Part shown: positions 22,816 through 23,473 of the stretch, piece after piece | Position numbering within the stretch: the first letter of the stretch is position 1 | Layout: each line of letters starts with the position of its first letter | Assembly: GCA_945860385.1 (NCBI GenBank) | Contig: CAMAQD010000036.1 | Span: forward strand, 1 to 23,473 | Reading direction: 5' to 3' | From: Flavobacterium psychrophilum | GTDB taxonomy: Bacteria; Bacteroidota; Bacteroidia; Flavobacteriales; Flavobacteriaceae | Length of the DNA stretch: 23,473 nt | Translations under genes and position numbers: made by a program | Notes under the pieces: generated by a model | What the model saw: the letters and a program-made list of their open reading frames with translations, nothing else | What the model was told of the DNA's origin: nothing | Databases searched by the model: none

Positions 22816-23473
22816 TTAATTATTGTTTGTATTCTCTTTTGTTGTTTTTAATTTTTCTTCGTTTGCTTTTTTAGTAGCTTCTCTGTCTTCTATAATTTTT
22901 TTCTTTTTTTCTTCTAAAGCTTTTTTGCGTTCTTCGATTACTTTGTTTCGATCGTCAATTGCTTTTGCTCTAGCTTCAGCTTGTTTTTGTTTTGCTTCTT
23001 CTGCAGGTGTTTTAGCTGCTGTATCTTTTGTAACAGCTGTTTCTGTTTCAGTTTTAGCTGTTTCAGCGGCAGTTGTTGGAGTCTTTGCACTTTCTTTTTC
23101 CGTATTCTCAGAAACCGTGCCAGTTTTTTTTGCGTCTAAGGCTTTTTTTCTTTTTTCTTCTTGTGCTTTTTTATTTTGTTCTGCGACTTTTTTACGGTCT
23201 TCTAATGTTTTTGCTCTAGCGTCTGCTTGTTTTTGTTTGGTTTCTGCTGCTACTGCAGCGGCGGTTTTTGCAGCTTCATTTTTTGTATCGGGGTTTGCTG
23301 CTGTTTCCGTTGTTTTGTTTGCTGCCGGAATTGTACCTGCTTTTTTTGCTTCTCTCTCGTCCAGAATTTGTTGTCTTCTTTCTTCTAAAGCTTTTTTCTT
23401 ATCCTCAACTGCTTGTTGTCGAGTTCGAAGAGTTGCAGCTCTTTGGTCCGCTTGTGCTTGTTTAGCTTGCGCT
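22816..23473 (-). CDS. Partial Lys/Glu/Ala-rich repeat protein, probably the C-terminal tail of an OmpH-like protein (5' end outside window)
   Basis: The minus-strand frame is open from the window edge to a TAA at 22816-22818, giving 218 residues without a start. It consists of three related units beginning at 23463, 23238 and 22992: KQAQADQRAATLRTRQQAVE, KQKQADARAKTLEDRKKVAE and KQKQAEARAKAIDDRNKVIE. The coiled-coil portions (K/E/R/A-rich) alternate with Thr/Ala-rich linkers containing AGTIPAANK or TGTVSENTE. The protein ends ENTNNN. Codons avoid stops throughout, so this is real coding sequence and not chance. It lies directly upstream of the OmpH-like gene; flavobacterial OmpH paralogues with long charged tails are known to me, which makes that the best guess. 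The N-terminal domain needed to prove it is not in the window. Confidence 0.75.
   Translation of the reverse strand, partial: AQAKQAQADQRAATLRTRQQAVEDKKKALEERRQQILDEREAKKAGTIPAANKTTETAANPDTKNEAAKTAAAVAAETKQKQADARAKTLEDRKKVAEQNKKAQEEKRKKALDAKKTGTVSENTEKESAKTPTTAAETAKTETETAVTKDTAAKTPAEEAKQKQAEARAKAIDDRNKVIEERKKALEEKKKKIIEDREATKKANEEKLKTTKENTNNN

Noticed and set aside
23268..23465. 65-codon plus-strand ORF rich in Leu/Phe at the right edge
   Set aside because: It is the antisense reading of the Lys/Glu-rich repeat protein; such codons always give Phe/Leu-rich reverse frames.
22816..23473. TonB- or TolA-like protein for the Lys/Ala/Glu-rich partial gene
   Set aside because: The composition is TolA-like, but no membrane anchor or C-terminal TolA/TonB domain is present; the stop follows a short Asn-rich tail, and the neighbour is OmpH-like.
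1..23473. CRISPR arrays, tRNA genes, insertion sequences and phage genes
   Set aside because: I found no regularly spaced direct repeats, tRNA-like cloverleaf sequence, transposase motif or phage structural gene on either strand.

Overview
The window looks like a piece of a Flavobacterium-type chromosome (Bacteroidota, Flavobacteriaceae). The evidence is the AT-rich sequence, the family of the 5S rRNA end, the absence of Shine-Dalgarno sequences, repeated Bacteroidota-type promoter boxes (TAnnTTTG), a PorP/SprF protein of the type IX secretion/gliding family, and an OmpH-like pair beside murI. No phage, transposase, CRISPR array or defence locus was found. Most genes are recognisable housekeeping or envelope genes.

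Layout. (1) 1-134: 3' end of a 5S rRNA with its terminator, closing an rRNA operon that lies mostly outside the window. (2) 135-1114: gene-poor stretch with one doubtful or decayed small membrane ORF. (3) 1115-6226, + strand: a cytochrome c oxidase completion and assembly cluster. It holds heme O synthase (cyoE), two subunit III genes, subunit IV, a cysteine-less SCO-like protein, a true SCO copper chaperone, a DUF420/CtaM-like protein and a small CxxC membrane protein. Catalytic subunits I and II are not in the window. (4) 6270-7679, - strand: a DUF4403 lipoprotein. (5) 7848-15028, + strand: a complete tripartite efflux operon with a separate MacB/LolD-type ATPase, two paralogous MacB/FtsX-type permeases, an adaptor, a TolC-type channel and a second adaptor. 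Both adaptors carry the RLS motif used for docking to TolC. (6) 15190-19697: tsaB (+), then a - strand group read nifU-like, DUF255 thioredoxin-fold protein, MscS channel. (7) 19853-21403, + strand: a PorP/SprF protein and a gamma-class carbonic anhydrase. (8) 21413-23473, - strand: murI, an OmpH/Skp-like chaperone, and a partial Lys/Glu/Ala-rich repeat protein running off the window. This last gene has no start codon in the window; its reading frame was assembled by hand.

The less expected features are: a degenerate SCO paralogue in tandem with an intact SCO; heptanucleotide-periodic DNA forming the N-terminal coding region of the small CxxC protein; a 24-bp inverted-repeat element whose loop can also pair with flanking sequence, lying between a predicted promoter and the TTG start of tsaB; heptamer and hairpin repeats between nifU and DUF255; and a consistent set of TAnnTTTG promoter boxes, one of which would give a nearly leaderless murI transcript.
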